DNA of 40,009 bases from the IMG/VR virus record IMGVR_UViG_3300045110_000131, positions 1-40,009 of that record; one strand, given 5' to 3'. The notes below the pieces were generated by a model that worked only from the letters and a program-made list of their open reading frames with translations, had not been told where the DNA came from and did no database searches. Positions 15,961 to 23,176 of the stretch are shown piece after piece. Within the stretch, counting starts at the first letter, position 1. Each line of letters opens with the position of its first letter. Source of the DNA: a virus. Position numbers and translations under genes: made by a program.

Positions 15961-18233
15961 TGGGTCGGTGCCCTGTCAGCTTGCGCGCGGCGCGCCTGGG
16001 CCTCCTGGAAGCCCCGGGCAATGTCGGCGTTCTGTTTCTGCTGCTGCAATTGCAGATCGGAAACCACCTTGAATTGCTGAAGGCCGAAGTTAGCCTTAGC
16101 CTCTTGCGCCTTCAAAGCCATGTCGGCCTGCGAGGTCTGTTGCTTGAGGCCTAATTCCGCTTGGGCTTTTTGCCCATCCATTTGCAGTTTCTGGCCCTGA
16201 ATCTGGGTGTCGGCTTGGGCCTTCTGCTGCGCTATCTGGGCTTGAGCCTTCATGGCCTCGGCCTTGGGATCGGGTGGCGGGCCTGCCTGCTGCTGTTGGG
16301 TCAGGCGTTTCTTCATGGCCTCCATGCCCTGCTCGATTGCATCTTCCAATGTCCGACCGGCACGGAAGCCGCGAACCGTGAAAATCAGGATTTCCCCGAG
16401 CATGTCGGACAGTTCAGGCGCTACTTGAATAACCGGTAGCGCCTGTTGCATGAGCCCGCCCACCGCGGTCACAAATTCAACGCGGCGGCTTTTCTCGGCA
16501 TCCTCATCCGGCTGGATGGTCGAATCGGTTTCAATGTCGATGCGAAAGCCACGCAGCTTTTCGTCCTTGAGCAGCTTGAAAGCCGCCTCCAACTCCATCA
16601 CTTTTTTCTGGTGCTCGATCATGGCCGGATCGGGTGGCGGAGGCTGCATTGACCCCGCCATCTGGAGTGGAGACGAAGGCTGCTGCATAGGAGGCACGCC
16701 GCCCGGAGGTGTGGGCACAGGCGGCGCCCCCATTTGCGCCATGGAGTCCATAGGTGGACCGCCATTGTGGCCTAACATGGCTGTCGGCCGGGGAGGCGGC
16801 GGTGGCACCATGTTGGCCATCTGCATGACGCGCATTGGATCGAAATGCTCGGCTATAATTTCAGAAATCAGCCGAATGCAGTCGCGGCTGAACCTTGCCA
16901 TTTCCTGCTGGCGATCGCGGATGCGGGCTGAGCCATATTGGCTCTTGAGCTGCTGGGCGCCAAGGGTTTCATTGGGGTCCGTGGCGCCGCGCATCACATC
17001 GCCAATGCCGGAAATCTGGTAAACATCCTGCACAAGCTGGTTGCGGAGTTCGATGCAAGCGCGGATGGCTTCCACCACCTGAACGATCGGCAGCCATTCA
17101 ATTGAGCCCTTGCCGCCCTTCTCGCTGAATGCGGCCCATGAACTGACCGGGATCATGAGGTTCTGAGTGGAGGGGCTTAGCGCCTTCTCCATGGCAGTAG
17201 AGACATCCTCGGGGCCGCCAGCCGGATAGAAGCCCACCAGCTTGAGGCCATCTTGCAGGGCCGCAATACGGTTGGTCAGGTCGTTTATCTCTTCGGCTTG
17301 GTCCAAATAATAGGCGTAATCCGGGATTGGGATCAGGCTGTCGGTGGTGATAGTCGCATAGACCGGGGGCGGACATGGCCAGAAGCCGTCGAAGTTGAGC
17401 GGCGGAGGGCCTTCCTCGAGAACGTCGGGCGCCGACTTGGCTATGAAATGCACCTTCTGGGTGCGCTTGCACCAGATTTCATAGACGGTCGCCTTGGACT
17501 TTAGACCTTTCTCGACTGCCTGCTCATCCTGGAAGCCATTCTCTTTGGATGTGGCGCCATGATCGAGCGCAACATCCTTCCACCTGTCACCAAACCGCTT
17601 CTTGCCCGCTTCCTCGGACATATAGCTGATCTTGGCAACCCATGGCACTTCGTCCCATGTCCGGGCCGGTCCATGCAGGAACTGGCGCCATGGCACATAG
17701 TCGATGCATGTGCGCTGCCCGCTGATCGAAGGGACCGCAGGCGGCGGATATTCCTCTGTGTTAGGCGTGTCGGAAACATCCTCGCCCGGGTCATCGACCT
17801 CTTCAATATCCGCTTCATAGCGAGCCCAGCATATGCCTCGGCCGGGCAGCAGAACGTCATCCCGGACATTGCGCAGCTTCGCGTCAAGGTTCATGCGCTC
17901 GCATTCGTAGGTTGCTGCCCGCTCCAGAAGCTCCGAAGCCGTGCGCCCTATCGGATCGCGGTCACGGAATCGCCGTGAAACCTGGGGTTTAGGCGCCCTT
18001 GCATAGATCGAGGGTTTCAGAACTTCCGTATTGGCCCATAGCATGGAGTATTGACGCGTCGTGCTTTCAGCGTCACGCTGCTTGCGGTAGAGGCGCAATA
18101 GCTTGTTGCCGCGCTCTATCCATTTCTCGAAATGCCGCTCAGCCCGCTTTACCTCCGCAAGCCAATAGGCTTGGGAACGCTGGGACGGTGTCAGGTCTTT
18201 GCTGCTTTGAGAAAGATAGGCGGGCGAAGCCAT
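15957..18233 (-). CDS. Portal protein
   Basis: 758 residues, close to P22 gp1 (725). It contains helices opening with YWLAEVKRAERHFEKWIERG and PQVSRRFRDRDPIGRTASELLER, both typical of P22-type portals. A WRQFLHGPARTWDEVPWVAK motif and ISGIGDVMRGATDPNETLGAQ (about residues 395-420) also belong to this family. The last 130 residues are Gln/Ala/Lys-rich with heptad repeats, like the portal barrel. It would form the dodecameric DNA channel and bind terminase. It lies two genes after terminase and two small structural genes. Confidence 0.88.
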   Translation of the reverse strand: MASPAYLSQSSKDLTPSQRSQAYWLAEVKRAERHFEKWIERGNKLLRLYRKQRDAESTTRQYSMLWANTEVLKPSIYARAPKPQVSRRFRDRDPIGRTASELLERAATYECERMNLDAKLRNVRDDVLLPGRGICWARYEADIEEVDDPGEDVSDTPNTEEYPPPAVPSISGQRTCIDYVPWRQFLHGPARTWDEVPWVAKISYMSEEAGKKRFGDRWKDVALDHGATSKENGFQDEQAVEKGLKSKATVYEIWCKRTQKVHFIAKSAPDVLEEGPPPLNFDGFWPCPPPVYATITTDSLIPIPDYAYYLDQAEEINDLTNRIAALQDGLKLVGFYPAGGPEDVSTAMEKALSPSTQNLMIPVSSWAAFSEKGGKGSIEWLPIVQVVEAIRACIELRNQLVQDVYQISGIGDVMRGATDPNETLGAQQLKSQYGSARIRDRQQEMARFSRDCIRLISEIIAEHFDPMRVMQMANMVPPPPPRPTAMLGHNGGPPMDSMAQMGAPPVPTPPGGVPPMQQPSSPLQMAGSMQPPPPDPAMIEHQKKVMELEAAFKLLKDEKLRGFRIDIETDSTIQPDEDAEKSRRVEFVTAVGGLMQQALPVIQVAPELSDMLGEILIFTVRGFRAGRTLEDAIEQGMEAMKKRLTQQQQAGPPPDPKAEAMKAQAQIAQQKAQADTQIQGQKLQMDGQKAQAELGLKQQTSQADMALKAQEAKANFGLQQFKVVSDLQLQQQKQNADIARGFQEAQARRAQADRAPTQ

Positions 18234-18234
18234 G

Positions 18235-18813
18235 TCAGGTAGCCAGGAACATCATTGGAATGACCGCCCCGGGGAATGTGAACGTGGCGGCCTCTGCAAT
18301 GGTAGGCATGGCGTTGCTGTAGGTGTCGGCGAAGCCGAGGAACGTCGAATTTATCGCGGACGCGCTCGGAAGACCGACGATGAACTGGGCGTTGATAGTC
18401 TTTGCGTCAAACCCGAGCATGACCGGCAATGTGCCGGTGTATTTGCTGCCGAACCAGTAGGTAACGCCAGCTGATAGTGTGCCGGCGCCGATGGCGAGCG
18501 TGACATCAGTTGTGTTCGCTTGCGTAGTGACGCCCGTATTGTCGGCAAAAAGCGGAGCGCCAAGCGGGCGCATCGATACGGGAGAATTGGCCCAGATGCC
18601 AGCCTTCACTGACGAACCCGCGCCCAGGGTCTGGACGCGCATCTTGCCTCCGGTGAAGGTGATGTTGGCTGGAGGAACCCACGGATAGAAATAAATGATG
18701 TCAATCGCCGAAGGGGCCGTTGCGGTCTGCAGCGAGGCGGCGCCGCTGGTGGGGTAAATCCTGCCTGCGATATAGCCGGGATGCTGACGAGGCGTCTGGG
18801 GAAAGAGGGGCAT
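18235..18813 (-). CDS. Hypothetical beta-rich virion protein (192 aa)
   Basis: 192 residues, Ala/Thr/Gly-rich, with strands such as KMRVQTLGAGSSVKAGIWAN and TLSAGVTYWFGSKYTGT. No signal peptide or enzyme motif. It stands between a second beta-rich gene and the portal, one base from the portal's start. These features fit a small structural protein, perhaps a receptor-binding or decoration component. The family was not identified. Confidence 0.5.
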   Translation of the reverse strand: MPLFPQTPRQHPGYIAGRIYPTSGAASLQTATAPSAIDIIYFYPWVPPANITFTGGKMRVQTLGAGSSVKAGIWANSPVSMRPLGAPLFADNTGVTTQANTTDVTLAIGAGTLSAGVTYWFGSKYTGTLPVMLGFDAKTINAQFIVGLPSASAINSTFLGFADTYSNAMPTIAEAATFTFPGAVIPMMFLAT

Positions 18814-18814
18814 G

Positions 18815-19264
18815 TCAGGTCCACTCCGTTACGCGGGCGCTGCCCGTAGCCGAGGCCCACATGCCAGCCAGAATGACGGTGGGAACGCCGCCGGTACAAA
18901 GGGGTAATTCGTAGTATTGGCCGCCCGCAAGCTGAACCGTGTGGACTGTTGCCGAGCAGGTGCCGGAGCCTACGAGAAGATAAAGCAGGGCCGAGGAATC
19001 GTTGAAAACCGCCGCACCCTTGCGGCTGGCGTTGGCAGCCAGGATCGTAACGGGCGTTGCTGAACCGGCGACAATAGACTGAGTGCCGGTGGAGGGTGCC
19101 TGATCAGTAGCTATTGTTACCGATACAGAACCCGCTTTCGTGGTTGCACCAAGCGCCGCCGGAAGTTGGGTAGTGGTAACGGATGCGGCGACACCGCCGC
19201 TAAGCCCTTCGACCCTAAGCGCGGTTTGGGCATCATTGGACGGAAGGCCTTGAATGGTTGCCAT
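18815..19264 (-). CDS. Beta-sandwich-type virion protein (149 aa)
   Basis: 149 residues. The C-terminal 85 residues have ILAANASRKGAAVFNDSSALLYLLVGSG, then a YYELP strand, and end in GSARVTEWT. This pattern recurs in many phage structural proteins of unknown role (usual core: LLAAN-R-G--IYN-S---L-V-LG). The N-terminal half is Ala/Thr/Ser-rich and low-complexity. It sits between terminase and portal. The assignment as a virion protein is by pattern and position. Confidence 0.55.
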   Translation of the reverse strand: MATIQGLPSNDAQTALRVEGLSGGVAASVTTTQLPAALGATTKAGSVSVTIATDQAPSTGTQSIVAGSATPVTILAANASRKGAAVFNDSSALLYLLVGSGTCSATVHTVQLAGGQYYELPLCTGGVPTVILAGMWASATGSARVTEWT

Positions 19265-19273
19265 GTGCTATTC

Positions 19274-19501
19274 CTATCCTGCTGTCGGTGGCATCTGTTG
19301 CCGGTTCTGCATCATCGCGCCCATCCGTGATAGCCCGCCGCCCATTCCGCCGGGCATGGTTGGGCCAAAGCTAAGGGTGGGATTGGGCATACCAGGCGCC
19401 CATTGGCCAGCGCCATTAGCACCGCCGATAAGCTGTTCAATCAAGGCCATGAATTGGGCTTGGGTTATTGGGCCGTGCGGTTGGCCAGGAGCGTCTATCA
19501 T
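19274..19501 (-). CDS. Small Met/Gly/Pro-rich hypothetical protein
   Basis: 75 residues from the ATG at 19501, which overlaps the terminase stop as ATGA; an upstream ATG at 19537 would overlap terminase by 40 bp and is less likely. It opens with GPITQAQFMALIEQLIGG, a helical stretch, then becomes Met/Gly/Pro-rich (PGGMGGGLSRMGAMMQ). The function is unknown. Confidence 0.55.
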   Translation of the reverse strand: MIDAPGQPHGPITQAQFMALIEQLIGGANGAGQWAPGMPNPTLSFGPTMPGGMGGGLSRMGAMMQNRQQMPPTAG

Positions 19502-20874
19502 ATCCGGATCGAGCCTTTCTTCGGAAGCAATGCCCAAGCTTCCTCAAGTGTCATTTCATGGATAGTCCTGCCTTTGGGCTTGGGCGGAGGATCGGTCGCT
19601 ATCGTGCGCCAGGCCATGACCAGATACCGAAAGGCATCCGAGTAGTGCGAGGTCCAATCATGCAAGGGATTGTCTTTGAAGCACTTCTTGTCATCGTCCC
19701 ATTCAGCACGATAGCCGCGGAGCGCCTCGAGCCCATCCGCACATGCCACCTCGTCAAACCAGCAAATCGGCATGGCCTGGCGAACCGCATTGATACCGTC
19801 GTCGATCTTGTGCCCGGGCACGAGAACCGGCTTCCGCTTCAATGTGTTGAGAACCTCAACGCGCGTCTTGCCTGTGCCGATTTCAGCCACGCGGGCGTCG
19901 TGGGGCACATAGTCATTGCCCCAAGTATACGGGTACTGTTCCAGCTTCTTGACCAATTCCGGGATGGCGTCACTATGGGCGCCTGCCAGACAGCCGATGA
20001 CGCGGATTTCATTGGCTACCACCTGAAACAGCCAGATGGCCATATTGACGCCCTTGCCCAAGTCCCAGGCGGTGTGGACGGGCAGGAGTGGCTCATAGGG
20101 GACGCTGCGAATCCGGCCAGCCTTGGCGGCGCGTGCCAGCACCTTGCCATAGTAAGAGCCCAGAATAGCGGCCTCGAATGAGCACCAATATTCCTGCTCG
20201 ATCAGCGCGTCGCCTTCATCCTCGCCATAGAGCGCGTGGTATTCCTTGCGCTGTTCCTCAATCGATTCGAGCGGGAAACCCGTATTGTCGGGCGTCAGGA
20301 CTTCGGAAAACCAGCCCTTGGGGTTAGCAAGGCTCCAAGGATTGCTTCTCGCCATACCCAGCATTCGATAGGCATGGTTTTTGCCGCGCGGCGTGGTGAT
20401 AAAGGAAGCCCATCCACCGTTTTCGAGGAGCACCGGTGCCAGGTACGCCCAAGCTCCGGGGTTACTCAGTGCCCATTCCGAGAAGGTCAGCCCGACCGGT
20501 GGAGCGCCAACCAGAGAGTTCGGATTGTCCGAGCCAACAACCTTCCAAATAGACCCCGATTGCAGTTCAATCGTCATGTCCGAGTTATTGATGCGCTTGC
20601 GTATTTCGGGCGGGAAAGCCTCGTCTATGCGGCGCTTCTCGGTATGCGGGTTGATGGCCTCCCAGATCGCCTTGCGAGCCTGCTCGTACATGGGCAGACA
20701 ATGCCAATAGTTCCCGATGCGCTCATGGGCGGCCACGGCCGTCTTGTGGAGCTGTACATCATCCTTGCCTGCCCTGCGGTGCCATACCAGCAGTTCCCGC
20801 TTGCAACCATCCTGCCAGGCGCGCCATGAGGGAAGCTGATAGTCGCGGGGGTTCCAGTTGTTGGGAAGGCGAAT
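19498..20874 (-). CDS. Terminase large subunit (probable ATT start)
   Basis: Packaging ATPase and nuclease. The frame is open from 20916; its first ordinary start, GTG 20736, would remove the ATPase P-loop. Read from ATT 20874 the protein has 458 residues and opens IRLPNNWNPRDYQ, the usual terminase N-terminus. The Walker A-like WHRRAGKD lies at residues 31-38, Walker B at GLTFSEWA, nuclease acidic residues at TAWDLGKG, and a C-terminal HDWTSHYSDAFRY. The ATT lies two bases after the stop of a small upstream frame, as expected for coupled translation in this operon, with AGGCG 8 bases before it. A sequencing or assembly indel is the alternative. The small subunit lies upstream. Confidence 0.85.
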   Translation of the reverse strand: MRLPNNWNPRDYQLPSWRAWQDGCKRELLVWHRRAGKDDVQLHKTAVAAHERIGNYWHCLPMYEQARKAIWEAINPHTEKRRIDEAFPPEIRKRINNSDMTIELQSGSIWKVVGSDNPNSLVGAPPVGLTFSEWALSNPGAWAYLAPVLLENGGWASFITTPRGKNHAYRMLGMARSNPWSLANPKGWFSEVLTPDNTGFPLESIEEQRKEYHALYGEDEGDALIEQEYWCSFEAAILGSYYGKVLARAAKAGRIRSVPYEPLLPVHTAWDLGKGVNMAIWLFQVVANEIRVIGCLAGAHSDAIPELVKKLEQYPYTWGNDYVPHDARVAEIGTGKTRVEVLNTLKRKPVLVPGHKIDDGINAVRQAMPICWFDEVACADGLEALRGYRAEWDDDKKCFKDNPLHDWTSHYSDAFRYLVMAWRTIATDPPPKPKGRTIHEMTLEEAWALLPKKGSIRI

Positions 20875-20876
20875 GT

Positions 20877-21026
20877 CTATCGCCTGGTTCCAATATATAG
20901 AAGCGCCAGCCCATATCTAATAAGCATTCTCCGCCATAGCCTACGTTTTGGAGCATGAAGTGCGGATGCTTCGGAAGCAGTCAGAGGAACAATAGGCTTC
21001 CCCTCCAATTCGGACACCAAAAGCAT
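20877..21026 (-). CDS. Small ORF (49 aa) upstream of terminase, uncertain
   Basis: 49 residues from ATG 21026, immediately after the previous TGA and with AAGGAG 6 bases upstream. It starts MLLVSELEGKPIVPL and ends in a basic, hydrophobic tail. Its stop is two bases before the presumed ATT start of terminase, so it could couple terminase translation. A competing frame with a Cys-rich reading overlaps it (20941-21069). No function recognised. Confidence 0.4.
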   Translation of the reverse strand: MLLVSELEGKPIVPLTASEASALHAPKRRLWRRMLIRYGLALLYIGTRR

Positions 21027-21197
21027 TCAGCTCTCCTTTGAACCCTGTTTTATGGCATCGATCAAGCGCTTATGTCCCAGAATAGTCCCAATTAATCGGC
21101 GTGAGAACGGTGTGGGGAGTTCGTCGGAATCCTCATAGCGCACTATCATATAGCGCACTGCTTCCACTAGCTCATCGATAGCGTCGACCTGTCCCAT
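21027..21197 (-). CDS. Small hypothetical protein (56 aa)
   Basis: 56 residues from ATG 21197, five bases after the terminase small-subunit stop. The sequence is helical and charged, with DAIDELVEAVRYMIVR and RRLIGTILGHKRLIDAI. Its position between the two terminase genes is common for small unknown phage genes. No motif is recognised. Confidence 0.55.
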   Translation of the reverse strand: MGQVDAIDELVEAVRYMIVRYEDSDELPTPFSRRLIGTILGHKRLIDAIKQGSKES

Positions 21198-21202
21198 ATG
21201 CG

Positions 21203-21490
21203 TCAATACTTTACGAGGGTTATGTTCAGCGTGGCGTCGACATTGGCATTCACTATTTGCGCTGGCTTGCCATAAGCGCGATCGAGCAAGGCTTGGGCGG
21301 CCGATACCCTAGCCGAATCGCTTTGGGAACTGCCGGCAATCTTGCTCAGCGTATCAATGGCCATTGGCGCATAAACGCGGGCCAATTCTCCTATGTCGGC
21401 CCGTTGTTCCTTCGTAACGCGGAGCTTGCCGGCCGATTGTCCTCTTTTGCGCCCTGCGCCGGGGCGGGCTCCCCCTCGTCTATGGGCCAT
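21203..21490 (-). CDS. Terminase small subunit candidate
   Basis: 95 residues. The N-terminus is GGARPGAGRKRG, the basic Gly/Arg motif found at the start of many terminase small subunits and related phage proteins. It is followed by a helical region ending in VSAAQALLDRAYGKP, typical of that group. It would bind the packaging site and the large subunit, whose gene lies two small frames downstream. No full HTH is clear. The 110-base gap upstream is AT-rich and could hold late regulatory DNA. Confidence 0.65.
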   Translation of the reverse strand: MAHRRGGARPGAGRKRGQSAGKLRVTKEQRADIGELARVYAPMAIDTLSKIAGSSQSDSARVSAAQALLDRAYGKPAQIVNANVDATLNITLVKY

Positions 21491-21601
21491 TGATAGCCTT
21501 TGAATATTTGAATTATTTTGATTTCAGCCAATATTATTCAATTCGGCTGTAAACCGGGCGCTGGGTCGGCGAAGCACAACCACTATGCGGCCGATGGTAT
21601 G
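21491..21601 (-). other. AT-rich leader before the packaging and virion genes
   Basis: About 110 bases without a gene. It is richer in A+T than its neighbours near 21500-21545, where TTGAAT and its complement recur as an imperfect inverted pair (about 21508-21513 and 21537-21542). It is the likely untranslated leader for late genes. No strong Rho-independent terminator was seen. Confidence 0.4.
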
Positions 21602-21628
21602 ATTATACCTCATTTTGTGTTTCAGCAA
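21602..21628 (-). promoter_or_regulatory. Candidate late promoter (TATAAT box)
   Basis: On the - strand a perfect TATAAT occupies 21607-21602, overlapping the TAA stop of the NusG-like gene. TTGCTG at 21628-21623 is a possible -35 with a 15-base spacer. It reads toward the terminase and virion genes. The short spacer lowers confidence. Confidence 0.4.
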
Positions 21629-22052
21629 GGCTTGCTTTACGCTCAAGCGCCGCTCTCAGTTCATCGAAGCCTTGGTAACGTTCTGGCTTTTTTGAAAGTT
21701 TACCTTGGCAGAGGCGATGAAAATAGCGTTGAAGTCCGACGTTTCTAGCCTCGATCTCAGCCATGAAGCGTGAAATGTCACTATCGGGCACAGGAAGGGC
21801 TACAGCGGCTTCGTCGCGCCAGATGGTGTCAAACCCTTGGATGGCATTGAGAAGCCTGTGGGCGGGGCTAGGAATGGCGGCAAATAGGGTTTGGGGGAGG
21901 ATGGGGACATGCCATGTGCGGGCAGGGGCTCGCCGACGCTCAAGGCGGAAGTGAAATTCCTCGGGGAGCCAAACAAGGTGGCCAGCGCGGGTGATCTCGT
22001 GGGCTACCCTGCGCTCCATGTGGCGATCGGTTGAGAGGCAGTACCAGGTCAT
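21603..22052 (-). CDS. NusG-like (NGN domain) transcription factor, putative late antiterminator
   Basis: 149 residues. The first 90 match the NusG N-terminal domain: MTWYCLSTDRHMERRVAHEI, then WLPEEFHFR, a basic loop and ILPQTLFAAIP in place of the usual LFPGYLF. PVPDSDISRFM follows, as in alphaproteobacterial and phage NusG paralogues. No KOW domain is seen; the C-terminus is helical and basic. NGN domains bind RNA polymerase and alter pausing or termination. The gene ends just before the terminase leader, which suggests control of late transcription. The start overlaps the upstream stop as ATGA. Confidence 0.65.
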   Translation of the reverse strand: MTWYCLSTDRHMERRVAHEITRAGHLVWLPEEFHFRLERRRAPARTWHVPILPQTLFAAIPSPAHRLLNAIQGFDTIWRDEAAVALPVPDSDISRFMAEIEARNVGLQRYFHRLCQGKLSKKPERYQGFDELRAALERKASLAETQNEV

Positions 22053-22249
22053 GCCTCGCCTTTCTCGATCTTGTCGGCAAGCGATAGGATTTCCTGTGGT
22101 TTTGCGATTTGGGCCGCCTCCCGCAATCCATTGACTTTGCCGAGTAAATACCCCGCAACTCTAGCGTTGTGGTCAATATTATAAAGCGCCTGAGCAAGGT
22201 CGCCGTCCAATAGTTTAATCTCCTCGGCAACTTTTTCCCAATCCGTCAT
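22049..22249 (-). CDS. Small protein of the MSDW/MTDW paralogue pair (copy 2)
   Basis: 66 residues beginning MTDW and ending LADKIEKGEA, with GLREAAQIA in between. These three elements also occur in the 81-aa protein at 22903-23148, so the two are paralogues with different middles. Both ends overlap neighbours by 4 bp (ATGA). It is predicted all-helical and soluble. The function is unknown. Confidence 0.65.
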   Translation of the reverse strand: MTDWEKVAEEIKLLDGDLAQALYNIDHNARVAGYLLGKVNGLREAAQIAKPQEILSLADKIEKGEA

Positions 22250-22473
22250 GATTGGCCTCGCTTCGCGGGGGGTATTTCGCTGTAGCGTTTGTGCAGCACC
22301 CAGCCTCCCTCCATGCCTTTCCAGAATCGATCTTCAAGTTCTTGTGATAGCTCTTTGGCAGAGATCGGTCTGGCCAAAAGCCGCTCTGCGGCTGCAATGG
22401 ATGAGTTTTCATGCGCCTTATTCGCCGCTATCGTCGCAGCCAATTCCTCGGGGTCTACTGGCGGGGGGCTCAT
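22246..22473 (-). CDS. Small protein of the VDPEELAATIAANKA paralogue pair (copy 2)
   Basis: 75 residues, about three-quarters identical to the 73-aa protein at 22685-22906: both have VDPEELAATIAANKA, a SISAKEL or PISAKEL segment and DRFWKG-EGGWVLHKRY. The DNA is also closely similar, so this is a recent duplication. Helical and acidic, no cysteines or membrane segment. It overlaps both neighbours by 4 bp. The function is unknown. Confidence 0.7.
   Translation of the reverse strand: MSPPPVDPEELAATIAANKAHENSSIAAAERLLARPISAKELSQELEDRFWKGMEGGWVLHKRYSEIPPAKRGQS
22283..22473. repeat. Duplicated about 190-bp segment, copy 2
   Basis: Closely similar, in the same orientation, to 22713-22906, with scattered mostly third-position changes and one codon difference in length. 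It contains most of the 75-aa gene. Confidence 0.85.
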
Positions 22474-22688
22474 TTGCCGCGCCGTCTTGGATGTGCGCCG
22501 GGGTTAATGTAGTTCCGCTTATGGGTATGGATTGCCACTTGTCGAGCTGGCCTAAACCATGAAGGCAATCCCCGGATAATCCAGTGAAACCATAATCCAA
22601 AGCTGGCGGTTACAGTTTGCGGGTAGGCGGTTCGCTTCCCCCAGGCCAGTGCGATCAATCTCCGATTGTCGGTGGTTATTGAAATCAT
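22470..22688 (-). CDS. Hypothetical basic protein between the duplicated genes (72 aa)
   Basis: 72 residues, strongly basic and Trp/His/Arg-rich (GLWFHWIIRGLPSWFRPARQ, then KRNYINPGAH). It overlaps each of the two duplicated genes by 4 bp, so it is the centre of a mirrored five-gene set. No match to a known family was recognised. The Trp-rich central segment could be amphipathic. Coding status rests on the perfect overlaps. Confidence 0.55.
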   Translation of the reverse strand: MISITTDNRRLIALAWGKRTAYPQTVTASFGLWFHWIIRGLPSWFRPARQVAIHTHKRNYINPGAHPRRRGK

Positions 22689-22906
22689 GCTCCTCCCCCT
22701 GTAACTTCCATATAGCGTTTGTGAAGCACCCAGCCCCCCTCTATGCCTTTCCAGAATCGATCTTCAAGTTCTTGTGCTAGTTCTTTGGCGGATATTGATT
22801 TGGCTAAAAGCAGCTCGGCCGCGGCGACGGATGAATTTTCAAGCGCCTTGTTCGCAGCTATTGTTGCAGCCAATTCCTCGGGGTCTACCGGCCGGGGACG
22901 GCTCAT
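22685..22906 (-). CDS. Small protein of the VDPEELAATIAANKA paralogue pair (copy 1)
   Basis: 73 residues, paralogue of the 75-aa protein at 22246-22473. The C-terminal tails differ (MEVTGGGA here, SEIPPAKRGQS there). It follows the MSDW-type gene with an ATGA overlap, whereas copy 2 precedes its MTDW-type partner. The function is unknown. Confidence 0.7.
   Translation of the reverse strand: MSRPRPVDPEELAATIAANKALENSSVAAAELLLAKSISAKELAQELEDRFWKGIEGGWVLHKRYMEVTGGGA
22713..22906. repeat. Duplicated about 190-bp segment, copy 1
   Basis: Direct repeat partner of 22283-22473. Long identical runs include the stretch coding for the DRFWKG box. The intervening 240 bp hold an unrelated gene. Confidence 0.85.
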
Positions 22907-23148
22907 GCGTTGCCTTTCTCGATTTTATCGGCGAGAGAGCGGAGGTCATCTTCGATTATCCACCCCTCACATTTGCTGCCATGGAGCCGCGCAATTGTTG
23001 CAGCCTCTCTCATTCCATCGGCCTTGGCGCGGTCTAAAGCTGTTTCAACAAATGCCTGAACATTCGCCTGGGAGAGGGTCGGCATTGAACCGTCTTGAGG
23101 CAATATTTCAATGACGCCTTTTGCGACTTTACGCGCCCAATCGCTCAT
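22903..23148 (-). CDS. Small protein of the MSDW/MTDW paralogue pair (copy 1)
   Basis: 81 residues from the ATG at 23148, which has AGGAG eight bases upstream. It starts MSDWARKVAKGV, has GMREAATIA and ends SLADKIEKGNA. The end and the REAA box match the 66-aa protein at 22049-22249. A longer reading from 23433 would overlap the upstream gene by about 250 bp and is rejected. The function is unknown; such helical proteins are common in phage early regions. Confidence 0.65.
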   Translation of the reverse strand: MSDWARKVAKGVIEILPQDGSMPTLSQANVQAFVETALDRAKADGMREAATIARLHGSKCEGWIIEDDLRSLADKIEKGNA

Positions 23149-23176
23149 GCTGGTTGCTCCTGTGGGGTTGGGGCGG

